Below are positions 25,191 through 33,819 of a stretch of DNA of 64,000 nucleotides, one piece after another. The stretch comes from UBA11574 sp963752565 (GTDB lineage: Bacteria; Desulfobacterota; Desulfobacteria; Desulfobacterales; UBA11574), in contig CAVVZC010000007.1 of NCBI GenBank assembly GCA_963752565.1, positions 62,001-126,000 of the forward strand, given 5' to 3'. Each line of letters opens with the position of its first letter. Position 1 is the stretch's first letter. The notes below the pieces were generated by a model. It saw only the letters and a program-made list of their open reading frames with translations, did not search any database and was not told the DNA's origin. The position numbers and the translations under genes were made by a program.

Positions 25191-26732
25191 ATGCTTAATA
25201 ATTTGAGGTTCATTTTGCCGAATGGGTATGGTGAACGGCAATTGATCAGCCAAATTTCAGATCATTATTCTATAAAAAAAGAGCGACCTGTTTTTAAAAG
25301 TTTTACATTTTACGACACCTTTGACTGGCGCTTATTTAATAAATCGTTTGTTTTGTTTGAGTCCGGGAACCGATTATGTTTACGCAAACTGTTCAAACAT
25401 ACTATTAATAACAGCATTAAAATTACCTCTCCACCGGTTTTTATTTGGGATTTGCCTGATAGTAAATTAAAAGAACAGTTGGCACCGATAATAAAAATGC
25501 GGGCACTATTAAAGCTTGTTGAAGTACAATCCCGATCAGTACCTTATCGCATTTTGAACCTGGACGAAAAAACGGTGGTGCGATTGGTATATGAAGAAAT
25601 TCGACCATCCGGCACCAACGACATACCGGTATTGGCTACTTATTTATGGCTGAAACCAGTTAAGGGATACCCAAAATATTCTCAACGCCTGACCGAACAA
25701 TGCGAGGAATCAGGGTTTATAATCGAAAAAAAAGAAGATATATATCTTAAAGCACTTGAGACAGTTAATAAAAAACCAGGAAGTTATTCCTCAAAATTAG
25801 AAATTCATCTCGACCCTGATATGCGCTCTGATGAGGCGACTAAAATAATTTTACACTCGTTGTTGCAAGTAATGAAGATTAATGAAGCCAATATTAAAAA
25901 AGATTTGGATACGGAATTTTTACATGATTTCAGAGTCGCTATTCGCCGAACTCGATCTGCTTTGGGTCAGATTAAATATGTGCTTCCTCAAGAGACGACG
26001 GACGGATTTAAGAAAGACTTTGCTATTGTGGGTAAACTCTCCAACCAGCTGAGGGATTTAGATGTATATCTTTTAAAAGAGGATGCCTACAATAGAATGC
26101 TTCCTTCTTTTTTACATGATGATATTGATCCTTTGTTTGATTATTTGCGGGAAAAACGATCAAAAGAACTGAAGGAAGTGATTGGTGGTTTGAAGTCCAA
26201 AAAATATGTGCAAATTTTTCAGGATTGGGAGAAGTTTTTAAATAAAATATCACTGGAGTCCCCATCAGCACCGAATGCAGATCTCCCAATAATTGATATC
26301 GCGCGGAAAAGAATCTATAAAATATACCTGAAAATTGTAAAAAATGGCAACCAGATCCTTGAGAACACCCAAGACGAGATGCTTCATGCCCTGAGAATTG
26401 AATGCAAAAAACTGAGATACTTGATGGAGTTTTTTTCAAGTTTGTTTTCCCGGGAAAAAATTAAAATCCTGATTGCTCAATTGAAGAAATTGCAAGACAA
26501 TTTAGGTGACTTTAATGATCTCTGTGTTCAGGAAGAATACCTATTAAATATTGCCGAAGAATGGCCCACAATTAATCAGAAATCTAAGAAAGTACTTGTG
26601 GCAATTGGCAGCTTGATTGGAACGCTGGATAGAGAAAAAAAGATAGTTAAAGATGCATTTGCCAAAACCTTCACAAACTTTGCCTCGAAAAAAAATAAGG
26701 GGTTATTCCAGGAACTTTTCGCTTCAAAATAG
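25191..26732 (+). CDS. CHAD domain protein with CYTH-like N-terminal region
   Basis: A 513-residue protein. The C-terminal part (from about residue 220) is a CHAD domain, the histidine-rich helical domain known to bind inorganic polyphosphate. It shows EFLHDFRVAIRRTRSALG and EMLHALRIECKKLRYLMEF, the conserved His/Arg/Lys helices. The first 200 residues look like a diverged CYTH/triphosphate-tunnel domain (SFTFYDTFDWRL and later VRLVYEEIRPSG), with the ExExK entry motif not evident, so it is probably non-catalytic. I chose the ATG at 25191 because AAAGGA lies before it; the ATG at 25140 lacks one. It lies 14 bases upstream of the ParA gene, in one operon. Predicted role: docking on polyP. Confidence 0.85.
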   Translation: MLNNLRFILPNGYGERQLISQISDHYSIKKERPVFKSFTFYDTFDWRLFNKSFVLFESGNRLCLRKLFKHTINNSIKITSPPVFIWDLPDSKLKEQLAPIIKMRALLKLVEVQSRSVPYRILNLDEKTVVRLVYEEIRPSGTNDIPVLATYLWLKPVKGYPKYSQRLTEQCEESGFIIEKKEDIYLKALETVNKKPGSYSSKLEIHLDPDMRSDEATKIILHSLLQVMKINEANIKKDLDTEFLHDFRVAIRRTRSALGQIKYVLPQETTDGFKKDFAIVGKLSNQLRDLDVYLLKEDAYNRMLPSFLHDDIDPLFDYLREKRSKELKEVIGGLKSKKYVQIFQDWEKFLNKISLESPSAPNADLPIIDIARKRIYKIYLKIVKNGNQILENTQDEMLHALRIECKKLRYLMEFFSSLFSREKIKILIAQLKKLQDNLGDFNDLCVQEEYLLNIAEEWPTINQKSKKVLVAIGSLIGTLDREKKIVKDAFAKTFTNFASKKNKGLFQELFASK

Positions 26733-26746
26733 AAAGAGGTTGTTTC

Positions 26747-27508
26747 ATGACAGTGCTGGCACTTTACAGTAATAAAGGTGGAGTTGGCAAGACTGCGGCA
26801 GCAGTAAATTTATCCTATTTGGCAGCGCAGCAAGGCGCTAAAACCCTTATCTGCGATCTTGATCCTCAAAGTTCTGCAACCTATTATTTTCGCGTAAAGC
26901 CCAAGCTTAAGACCGGTACAAAGGGATTCATTAAAGGCGGTAAAAAGGTTAATAAAAGTATTAAAGGCACTGATTATGAAAACCTGGATCTACTGCCGGC
27001 AGATTTTAGTCTTCGAAATTTAGACGTCACTTTTGATAAATTGAAACGTTCAAAACAACGGTTGAGCAAAATTATAGATCCTTTTAAGAACAAATATGAT
27101 TTAATCATTCTTGACTGCCCGGTCACCATCAGTATCTTAGCCGAAAATATTTTCAACGCTGTTGATTACACACTTGTTCCGCTTATTCCAACAACACTCT
27201 CAGTGAGAACTTACAGACAATTGCTCTCTTTCTGCAAAAAGAATATGTATGATGTACATAAGATTTACACATTTTTTTCGATGGTTGACGGGCGTAAAAA
27301 GATGCACCACGAACTTATGGCAACGGTGTCAAAGGAATTTAACGGTGTTTTAGGAAGCCCTATTCCTTATTTGTCACAGATCGAAAGAATGGGAATTGAG
27401 CGAGAACCGGTCGCCGCCTTCTCACCAAAATCAGTGGCTTCAATATCATATCAAAACCTGTGGGAAACAATTCAAGAAACCATACTTTCCCATGATAAGC
27501 GTAAGTGA
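26747..27508 (+). CDS. ParA/Soj-type ATPase
   Basis: A 253-residue deviant-Walker ATPase. NKGGVGKTAAAVN provides both lysines (10 and 15) of the ParA class, DLDPQSSATYYF is the A' motif, and YDLIILDCPVTISIL is Walker B. Family members bind DNA nonspecifically as ATP dimers and move or space cargo such as plasmids, carboxysomes or chemoreceptors. No parB-like or parS partner is visible. It sits between a CHAD gene and a CYTH-like gene, so its cargo could be polyphosphate bodies; that is inference. AAGAGGTTGTTTC precedes the ATG. Confidence 0.9.
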   Translation: MTVLALYSNKGGVGKTAAAVNLSYLAAQQGAKTLICDLDPQSSATYYFRVKPKLKTGTKGFIKGGKKVNKSIKGTDYENLDLLPADFSLRNLDVTFDKLKRSKQRLSKIIDPFKNKYDLIILDCPVTISILAENIFNAVDYTLVPLIPTTLSVRTYRQLLSFCKKNMYDVHKIYTFFSMVDGRKKMHHELMATVSKEFNGVLGSPIPYLSQIERMGIEREPVAAFSPKSVASISYQNLWETIQETILSHDKRK

Positions 27509-27605
27509 CCGGTGCAGATCGAGCCAAAAAAAGCGCTCAATTTGGGTTTAAGATTTACTGGAGACATTTGCGGCCTCGCCCTGGCGGGTTGCCCATCAGA
27601 AAAAA

Positions 27606-28208
27606 ATGAAAAAGATCATGCCGCGCTTTGAATTTCGTACATTTGCCCAAAATTTTGGGGTTGTGGAGGAAAAGATATGGAGGCTTGGAAACTTTGAGAA
27701 ATTCCGGGAAAGTTCTGAATTTTACATTTTGTCTGCGGCCAATAACGAAAACAACGTGAAAATTCGCTATAACATATTGGATATTAAAGTTTTCGTGAAA
27801 GAAGAAAAAGGACTCGAACAATGGCGTCCTCGAATGAAAAGTAAATTCCCCATAAAGGCTGAGATTCTCCGGGATGAGGTGTTTCCTGCTTTTGGTGTGG
27901 CCGTTCCGGAGTTTAGTCGACCAGAATATACTTTGAAGCAGTATCTTGGAGATATCATTAAACCGCACCCGGAATTGGCTGTTGCCCAAGTATTCAAACG
28001 TCGTTTTGGTTATTTGATTGATGGGTGTATGGCCGAAATTGCGGAACTGCTCATCAACTCGGCAGCCATTAAAACCATATCGGTAGAATCGATAGATGTA
28101 GAGGCCGTATTAAAAGCAAAAGAGAGGCTTGGGTTGCAAGAATATGAAAATGTGAATTATTTATTGGCAATCAAGCGAATTCTCGGCATGGAGCCTCTTC
28201 CGGAATAG
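27606..28208 (+). CDS. Conserved hypothetical, possibly CYTH-like
   Basis: A 200-residue protein of no named family that I recognise. The N-terminal 75 residues (MPRFEFRTFAQNFGVVEEKI, EFYILSAANNENNVKIRY, DIKVFVKEEKGLEQWRPRM) have the alternating strand pattern and charged residues of CYTH domains, without a clean ExExK motif. The C-terminal part is helical. It sits between the ParA ATPase and a true CYTH gene in the polyphosphate island, on the same strand, which supports a role in phosphate chemistry. That role is inferred from context only. Confidence 0.65.
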   Translation: MKKIMPRFEFRTFAQNFGVVEEKIWRLGNFEKFRESSEFYILSAANNENNVKIRYNILDIKVFVKEEKGLEQWRPRMKSKFPIKAEILRDEVFPAFGVAVPEFSRPEYTLKQYLGDIIKPHPELAVAQVFKRRFGYLIDGCMAEIAELLINSAAIKTISVESIDVEAVLKAKERLGLQEYENVNYLLAIKRILGMEPLPE

Positions 28209-28292
28209 AAATGGAAATAAAATATTTCACACCATAAGGAACTCGTTTTACAGGGAAAATAACTGGATAACCATAAATGTTGTGAGGCGGCG

Positions 28293-28754
28293 ATGGCCCT
28301 AGAAATCGAAAAAAAATTCAAGGTAAAAGAAGGTGCTTGGCGTAATGAACAAGGAACGAAATATCGCCAGGGGTATTTAAACACCGATAAAGAAAGAACG
28401 GTGCGTGTACGTACTATGGATGACAGAGGATATTTAACTGTCAAGGGTGTTTCGCGAGGAGCTGTCCGGGTGGAATACGAATATGAAATCCCTAAAGTCG
28501 AAGCTGAAGCCATGCTGGATGACCTGTGTGAAAAGCCCCTTATTGAAAAGATAAGGTGCAAAATCGAGCACAAAGGGTTCGTCTGGGAGGTCGACGAGTT
28601 TTTGGGTGAAAATTCGGGTTTGATCGTGGCCGAGGTAGAGCTTGAAAGTGAAGACCAGAAATTTGTCAAACCTAAATGGGTTGGTGAGGAAGTGACGGGA
28701 GATCCAAGGTATTTCAATGCAAATCTGATTCATCATCCTTATAGCAAGTGGTGA
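28293..28754 (+). CDS. CYTH-domain protein (CyaB/ThTPase-like triphosphatase)
   Basis: A 153-residue CYTH (triphosphate tunnel) protein. It opens MALEIEKKFKV, giving the ExExK motif (Glu4, Glu6, Lys8). It keeps later charged strands (RTVRVRTMDDRGYLTVKG, RVEYEYEIP, CKIEHKGFVWEVDEF and LIVAEVELES) that line the tunnel. Family members usually hydrolyse triphosphate, thiamine triphosphate or short polyphosphate, and a few make cAMP. The length is that of the compact bacterial triphosphatases. Together with CHAD, SixA and PPK2 it forms the polyphosphate island. Confidence 0.92.
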   Translation: MALEIEKKFKVKEGAWRNEQGTKYRQGYLNTDKERTVRVRTMDDRGYLTVKGVSRGAVRVEYEYEIPKVEAEAMLDDLCEKPLIEKIRCKIEHKGFVWEVDEFLGENSGLIVAEVELESEDQKFVKPKWVGEEVTGDPRYFNANLIHHPYSKW

Positions 28755-28914
28755 GATGAAGCACTGGGACGAAAAGAATTTGCACACGGTAACATGTTTC
28801 TTTTTCGATAATAGCCGTCTTTTATTTTCACTTGACACAAACGAGGGCTGCTCATTATATTGATACCTAAAAACGAAATGAAATATTCGGGAGAGAGAGA
28901 AAGGGAGGATGGGG

Positions 28915-29496
28915 ATGATTATGAAACAGGATGATCTCACCCAGTTGAAACATGTTGGTGTTTCTCGCATGAAATTGCTCAACGATTTTGGGATCACAAC
29001 CATAGAGCAGCTTTATGAAATGCCACTGGAAAAACTATCCGAAATCAAATCGATCGGCAGACATTATGCCAACCTGATTAAGAACTCTGTGAATGAACAC
29101 TACAGGAAAAAATCCGAAGTATCACTTGGAAAGCCGGGAGCTGTCAAAGGAAAAAAAGCAGAAGAAATCAACCGGAATTTACAGAGAAATATTAAAAGAC
29201 TGAACAAGAGTCTAAATCGGGCGGATGAAAAATTAAAGCCTTTGTGGGAAAAGAAATATTTGGAGTTATATATTGTCTTTAAAAAAAGATCGAATACACT
29301 TAAAACCCGGATGGATACGATAGCTAAAATTCAAAAAGACCTTCCCAAAAAGGTTAAGAAAAAGATTATCAAGAAGTCCGATGCTCTTCATTCAATTTTG
29401 AAAAAAGCTGGGAAAAAGCCGAAAAAGAAAAAATACAGAGAAGTTACGCAAGAAATTCGATCGTTTTCCAGAATGCTCCGAGATATTAGACCCTGA
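28915..29496 (+). CDS. Helix-hairpin-helix protein with lysine-rich tail
   Basis: About 193 residues. Residues 5-60 hold a helix-hairpin-helix pair of the kind that binds DNA backbone (LKHVGVSRMKLLNDFGITTIE and then LSEIKSIGRHYANLI). The rest is coiled-coil and very basic, with many lysines (KKVKKKIIKKS, KKAGKKPKKKKYRE). I preferred the ATG at 28915 because AGGGAGG then lies six bases upstream; the ATG at 28909 would abut it. The gene ends the plus-strand half of the polyphosphate island. A DNA-binding role is likely from the fold; a polyP-binding role for the lysines is speculation. Confidence 0.7.
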   Translation: MIMKQDDLTQLKHVGVSRMKLLNDFGITTIEQLYEMPLEKLSEIKSIGRHYANLIKNSVNEHYRKKSEVSLGKPGAVKGKKAEEINRNLQRNIKRLNKSLNRADEKLKPLWEKKYLELYIVFKKRSNTLKTRMDTIAKIQKDLPKKVKKKIIKKSDALHSILKKAGKKPKKKKYREVTQEIRSFSRMLRDIRP

Positions 29497-29596
29497 ATGC
29501 AGGTTCGGCCGTTTCCTGTGATCCTTACACTTAAATAAGGCATTCTTCTGGCGCAGTCGCTGTTATTTTGTTCAGCCACTCGGAGAAGGATGTACG

Positions 29597-29893
29597 TCAT
29601 TCCTCGCTCAGGGTCTCGAACATTTCGTAAAAGGTTTTTTCTCCGATCAGAGAATCCACTTTGCCCTGAAGATCCCTTCTTTTTTTGTTTTGCATCCATT
29701 TCTTCCAGTCGTTGGCCGTCTCCCATATGCTTATAACCAGGTAATCTTCGGGATCTTCAAGGCTTCTTAATGTCTCGCCGGAAATAAAGCCGGGTTGTTT
29801 TCTTGCGGCGGCCCGTAATGCCGCGAGTAGTGGAAGCAGTTCTTCTGGCTTATCGACTTGCCATTTGCGTTTAATTATAACTTTAATAGACAT
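29597..29893 (-). CDS. Antibiotic biosynthesis monooxygenase-fold protein
   Basis: A 98-residue ABM-type ferredoxin-like protein. It shows the usual layout: VIIKRKWQVDKPEELLPLL, RKQPGFISGETLRS, YLVISIWETANDWKKWM and a final helix. Such small proteins act as cofactor-free oxygenases, haem-degrading enzymes or simple ligand binders; no haem-type pair of residues is evident. The ribosome site is AGGAGG just before the ATG. It is the first gene of the minus-strand half of the polyphosphate island, but a direct role there is not shown. Confidence 0.75.
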   Translation of the reverse strand: MSIKVIIKRKWQVDKPEELLPLLAALRAAARKQPGFISGETLRSLEDPEDYLVISIWETANDWKKWMQNKKRRDLQGKVDSLIGEKTFYEMFETLSEE

Positions 29894-29962
29894 TTTGTCC
29901 TCCTTTTATTTCTCAGATTCAAAACGTCTTGCTTTTCAACACCAAGCTACCAAGCAGCGCAA

Positions 29963-30973
29963 TTATCCGGGCAATTCAATGCCCGTCATTAAATGATCTT
30001 CCATGAATCTGATTTCATCAATGCCCGATACCACGACCTCGGGATCGATCTGGAGTTCTTCTTCAGGGATCTTGCCTTTATACTCAACTTTGGACAGAAT
30101 ATGCTTGATACAGTTGAGCCTTGCTCTTTTTTTGTTGTCAGAACGAATAATTGTCCATGGAGAAACTGTTCGATTTGTTTCATTAAGCATCTGGAACTTT
30201 CTTACGGTGTAATCATCCCACCTTTCTTGGGCCTCTCTGTCAACCGGGGAAATTTTATATTGCTTCAATGGATCCGTCTCTCTCGAATCAAACCGGCGCA
30301 ACTGTTCCTCTTTTGAAACAGAGAAAAAGAACTTGAACAAAATAATTCCATTTTTTACCAGCATTGATTCAAGCATGGGTGTGTCTTTCAAAAAGCGCTT
30401 ATTTTCCTCATCCGTGCAGAAACCCATGGTTGGCTCAACCATGGCACGGTTATACCAGCTTCGGTCGAACAGTACTATTTCTCCTCCGGATGGGAGCTGT
30501 TGAATATACCTTTGAAAATACCACTGGGTTCGTTCCCTGTCGCTGGGCTTTAAAAGTGCAACAACCCGGGCACCCCGTGGATTCAAATGTTCAATAATCC
30601 TTTTGATCGTGCCGCCTTTACCGGCAGCATCCCTCCCTTCAAACAGCAACAAGACACGCTGTTCGTTGGCAATGACATGTTTTTGCCATTTTAAAAGCTC
30701 GATTTGAAGTCTGTTCAGCTCCTCTTCGTATACGAGGGTGAACTTTTTTACCCAGACGGGTTGGCGTCCTTTTGCTTTTTTCTTTTTTAAACTTTTAAAG
30801 CTGGTGTGCTCGGTCAATTTTTTCTTTAGCTTTTTTTCTTTTTTCTTGCCTTTCCCCTTTGGTTTCTTTTTGCCTTTAGATACCTTTTCCTCATTTATCG
30901 CAATTTGCTTGGATTTTTTCGCTTCTACACTTTTGGCTTTCTTTTCATTTTTTTTCATTTTCTCTTTTGCCAT
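29963..30973 (-). CDS. ppk2: PPK2 class I polyphosphate kinase with Lys-rich N-tail
   Basis: A 336-residue polyphosphate kinase 2 that uses polyP to phosphorylate nucleotides. Walker A is GRDAAGKGGTIKRIIE, the lid has RYIQQLPSGGEIVLFDRSWY, and EPTMGFCTD and TIIRSDNKKRARLN follow, all class I features (ADP to ATP and reverse). The first 80 or so residues are almost purely basic (KKPKGKGKKKEKKLKKKL), foreign to the catalytic core. I placed the start at 30973, where AGGGGGA lies five bases upstream, rather than at the in-frame codon seven residues earlier. The second PPK2 gene lies about 200 bases upstream on the same strand. Confidence 0.92.
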   Translation of the reverse strand: MAKEKMKKNEKKAKSVEAKKSKQIAINEEKVSKGKKKPKGKGKKKEKKLKKKLTEHTSFKSLKKKKAKGRQPVWVKKFTLVYEEELNRLQIELLKWQKHVIANEQRVLLLFEGRDAAGKGGTIKRIIEHLNPRGARVVALLKPSDRERTQWYFQRYIQQLPSGGEIVLFDRSWYNRAMVEPTMGFCTDEENKRFLKDTPMLESMLVKNGIILFKFFFSVSKEEQLRRFDSRETDPLKQYKISPVDREAQERWDDYTVRKFQMLNETNRTVSPWTIIRSDNKKRARLNCIKHILSKVEYKGKIPEEELQIDPEVVVSGIDEIRFMEDHLMTGIELPG

Positions 30974-31174
30974 CTTGTCCCCCTTTTTGTTCAAATAGAA
31001 GAACTTTAATGTGTTTAACCTTCAGGAAGGCGGGTAATATTCAATGGCCTACGGTCCCCGTGGAAATACCGGGACTGTGCCGGTGTATTGTATCGGTGTG
31101 AAATGCAAGGCATATCTCACCGGGGGAGCATCCTCGATTTTCGCAATTCGGATTCAATAGAGCCATCGTTGGAA

Positions 31175-32254
31175 TCATGCCAGGAATCTGCCATATTTTT
31201 TACGCTGCTTTTTCATTTCTTTTAACTCTTTATCACCCGGGATAACAATATTCGGATCCGGTATAAAATCGAGCTTGCGACTTCTTCCTTTGTATCGCAC
31301 CGAATTGAGGATCACTTTCATGGTTGCCCGTCGGGCCAAATGTTTATTGTCAGATCGAATTACCCACCACGGAGATTTTTTCGTATGGGTCTTTTTCAAT
31401 AACACGAATTTTTTTTTGGTAAATTCAGTCCATAATTCCTGGGCTTGCAGGTCCACCTCGGAAAGTTTCCATTGCCGAAGTGGATCGTTCTTTCTCCTTT
31501 TAAATCGTCTATTCTGCTCTGCTTTGGTCACAGAAAAATAGAGTTTAATCAGTATGGTTTTGTCGGCATCTTCGAGGAAATTTTGTTCGTAAATAATGAC
31601 TTTCTTCATGAATCGCCGATATTGAGCCTGGGTACAAAATCCCATCACCGGTTCAACCAGAGCCCGATTGTACCAGCTTCTGTCAAACAAAACAATCTCT
31701 CCGGCATGGGGGAAGTGTTCGATATACCGCTTGATATGGAGTTCTGTTTTCTGGTGTTCGCTTGGTTTGCCAAGCGCAACCACTCGATATCTTTTCTCAT
31801 TCATATACCGGACAATGCGGCGGATCGTCCCGCCTTTACCGGAGGCATCCCGACCATCAAAGAGGATGACCATTTTTTTCCCGGTATTTTCCAGATGGCG
31901 CTGCATCTTGATCAGTTCTGCCTGGTAAGGATTCAACTCCTGTGAATTGTAATATTTCTCTAATGCCCCTCCGACAATTTCCTCTTTCTCTTTCTTTTTG
32001 AGCAGCTTAGTGTTCTTTCGAATCTGTTTGTCAGGATCGGCAGTTTTGATTTTTGACTCGGCTTTCCTTACCACATCGCCGATTTGCACCGTCGGACCAT
32101 TTATCCTCTTTGCCGATTTCTCTCCCTTGCGTTTCTGTTGCTTTGGATCAGCAGACTTGATTTTCGATTCGGTTTTCTTTGCCATATCTTTAATCTGAAG
32201 TTTTGAATCGCTCACCCCTTTTTTCTTATCTTTTTTTTTCCCCGTCGTTCTCAT
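31175..32254 (-). CDS. ppk2: PPK2 class I polyphosphate kinase with duplicated Lys-rich N-tail
   Basis: A 359-residue paralogue of the neighbouring PPK2. The catalytic core starts near residue 95: MVILFDGRDASGKGGTIRRI, RYIEHFPHAGEIVLFDRSWY, EPVMGFCTQ and WVIRSDNKHLARR, again class I. The N-terminal tail contains a 28-residue tandem duplication, at residues 19-46 and 56-83, with 16 identical positions. Each copy carries the core ESKIK(S/T)ADP followed by a run of Lys/Gln. Such a basic repeated tail is not part of known PPK2 cores. Having two class I PPK2 genes side by side suggests different tuning (synthesis and use) or different targeting. Confidence 0.92.
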   Translation of the reverse strand: MRTTGKKKDKKKGVSDSKLQIKDMAKKTESKIKSADPKQQKRKGEKSAKRINGPTVQIGDVVRKAESKIKTADPDKQIRKNTKLLKKKEKEEIVGGALEKYYNSQELNPYQAELIKMQRHLENTGKKMVILFDGRDASGKGGTIRRIVRYMNEKRYRVVALGKPSEHQKTELHIKRYIEHFPHAGEIVLFDRSWYNRALVEPVMGFCTQAQYRRFMKKVIIYEQNFLEDADKTILIKLYFSVTKAEQNRRFKRRKNDPLRQWKLSEVDLQAQELWTEFTKKKFVLLKKTHTKKSPWWVIRSDNKHLARRATMKVILNSVRYKGRSRKLDFIPDPNIVIPGDKELKEMKKQRKKYGRFLA

Positions 32255-32317
32255 GTCTGCTTCATTCCTTTCTTGTTCAGGATTCTATTTAAAATTAATC
32301 ATAAGAAATCGTTCCGA

Positions 32318-33040
32318 TTAATTTAATTTCTTTCCTGTGCGATACATCTTTGTATAAATATCAGGAAGATGGTTCTTTTTCAGGTCTTTAATCACCTCTT
32401 CCACTGGATATGGTATGCGGAAATGCTCTATTTTTATTCCCTCTGAAGAAACCATAAGAATTGCAAAAGATGTTCGCGGGTCTCCATCAAACATGCGTCC
32501 CACACTTCCCGGATTGACAAAAAGAACACCACTGACGAATTTATAATACGGCACATGAGAATGGCCCATGATATGAACCTGAAATGGAGAGTCATTTGCG
32601 AGTTTACGGAAACGGCTTTCAGGGGTTCCGGGAAATAGGGTTTCATTTTCGTCATCAAAGGTTCCATGGAATACACCGATGTGGATATTGTCTATTTTGA
32701 AATCACTATGTTTGGGTAAGGATTTCAAAAACTCTACATTCTCAGGAAGCAAGTTTTCAGACGTCCAGAAATACATGACCCGCTTTTCTCTTTTTCTAGG
32801 TTTTTTTAATTTCTTGTCCTTTAAGATTCTTAGCACGCGCTTATCTGTATTTCCCAATATACAGACGGATTTATTCGTCTCCCGGAACCATTGGATGGTT
32901 TCATTGGGAAAGGTACTGTAAACGGTGAGGTCGCCCGTGTTAACTACTCGATGGAACCGGTTAGGCCGGACATAGTTCAGTATCGCTTTTAATGCCGGAT
33001 AATTGGCGTGAATATCACCCAATATAAGTATTTTCTTCAT
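32318..33040 (-). CDS. YfcE-type metallophosphoesterase
   Basis: A 240-residue calcineurin-like phosphoesterase. Metal motifs are visible: ILGDIHANYPALKAIL, VVNTGDLTVY, CILGNTDKRV, GVFHGTFDDE and MGHSHVPYYK, then VNPGSVG. This is the order of the YfcE/MJ0936 group, which hydrolyses phosphodiesters. I start at 33040 (MKKILILGDIHAN), the conserved family N-terminus; an upstream TTG at 33112 has no ribosome site. It sits between a PPK2 gene and the Mth938-domain gene in the same orientation. The natural substrate is unknown; small phosphate compounds or a phosphodiester are possible. Confidence 0.88.
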   Translation of the reverse strand: MKKILILGDIHANYPALKAILNYVRPNRFHRVVNTGDLTVYSTFPNETIQWFRETNKSVCILGNTDKRVLRILKDKKLKKPRKREKRVMYFWTSENLLPENVEFLKSLPKHSDFKIDNIHIGVFHGTFDDENETLFPGTPESRFRKLANDSPFQVHIMGHSHVPYYKFVSGVLFVNPGSVGRMFDGDPRTSFAILMVSSEGIKIEHFRIPYPVEEVIKDLKKNHLPDIYTKMYRTGKKLN

Positions 33041-33138
33041 GATACAAAGAGGTATTAAAAACAATCCGTATAGATGGACCGGATTGTCTTTGAATTTCCT
33101 GGACGCCGGCAATAGACCATCTCATGAAGTATTCAGGA

Positions 33139-33729
33139 TTAGCAGGTCACATGAAATAGGCCAATAACCTTTTCACCGGCGGTGTTCCAGGCTTTAATCG
33201 CCTCGGAGGTTACCATCAGTTTTACCCGGCAACCTTTTTGGTTAATATATTTCTCGGCCTCTTCCGATATCACAACCCGTTTGTATTGACCGGTCCCGAT
33301 GATTAGCAGCTCGGCCCCCTTTTCATGAACATGCTTGGCCTCCTTCAGTGAAATCTTGTGGGAGGTGCCGTAAACCTTTTTGGGCAGTTTTTTCTTTCGC
33401 TTTTGGATCGAGCCATCCAGTTCCAGAATGACATCATTTTTGATTTTCTGACCTTCGATGGTGATAGAACCAAAGGCCGTGGCATCAATTCGGGGCCGCA
33501 TGGTTTCTCTATTTCGTTCTAATTTATTTTTTTCCTTTTTTTTTCTTTTCCCCCCCTTTTTCTTTTTTCCCCCTTTTTTTTTCTTTTTCTTTTTTTTCTC
33601 TTTGTCTTTCTTTTTCTCCTTTACCTTTTTTTTCTCTTTCTTTTTCTTTTTTTTCTCTTTCTCCTTCTTTTTTTCTTTGGCATCCTCCTTGAGTTTGGCT
33701 TCCTCAACCTTCTCTTCTTCTTTTGCCAT
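33139..33729 (-). CDS. Mth938-domain protein with extreme Lys/Glu-rich N-tail
   Basis: A 196-residue protein. The C-terminal 110 residues are an Mth938-like domain: RPRIDATAFGSITIEGQ, KKVYGTSHKISLKEAKHV, ELLIIGTGQYKRVVIS and GCRVKLMVTSEAIKAWN. The function of that fold is unknown; human AAMDC belongs to it. The first 75 residues or so are nearly all Lys, Glu and Gly (KKEKEKKKKKKEKKKV and on). The coding strand is consequently an almost pure purine tract. AGGAGG lies before the ATG. The lysine tail echoes those of the adjacent PPK2 genes and of the helix-hairpin-helix protein, suggesting a shared ligand; that is inference. Confidence 0.8.
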   Translation of the reverse strand: MAKEEEKVEEAKLKEDAKEKKKEKEKKKKKKEKKKVKEKKKDKEKKKKKKKKGGKKKKGGKRKKKEKNKLERNRETMRPRIDATAFGSITIEGQKIKNDVILELDGSIQKRKKKLPKKVYGTSHKISLKEAKHVHEKGAELLIIGTGQYKRVVISEEAEKYINQKGCRVKLMVTSEAIKAWNTAGEKVIGLFHVTC

Positions 33730-33819
33730 TGGATCCTCCTTTCTATTTTTTAAAGTTATTTATGAAGCATGCTTCTTGGGAAATTAAAATTTAGATTTGT
33801 TAGTATGCCAAGACTGACC

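Noticed and set aside
26747..27508. Plasmid partition system
   Set aside because: Only ParA is present, with no parB or iterons, and the neighbours are metabolic, so a replicon-maintenance reading is weak.
30738..30998. Phe-rich plus-strand frame opposite the PPK2 tail
   Set aside because: Same effect: the complement of lysine codons. No ribosome site or family match.
33458..33787. Phe/Ser-rich frame on the plus strand
   Set aside because: It is the complement of the Lys/Glu-rich tail of the Mth938 protein; its composition is an artefact of the polypyrimidine tract.
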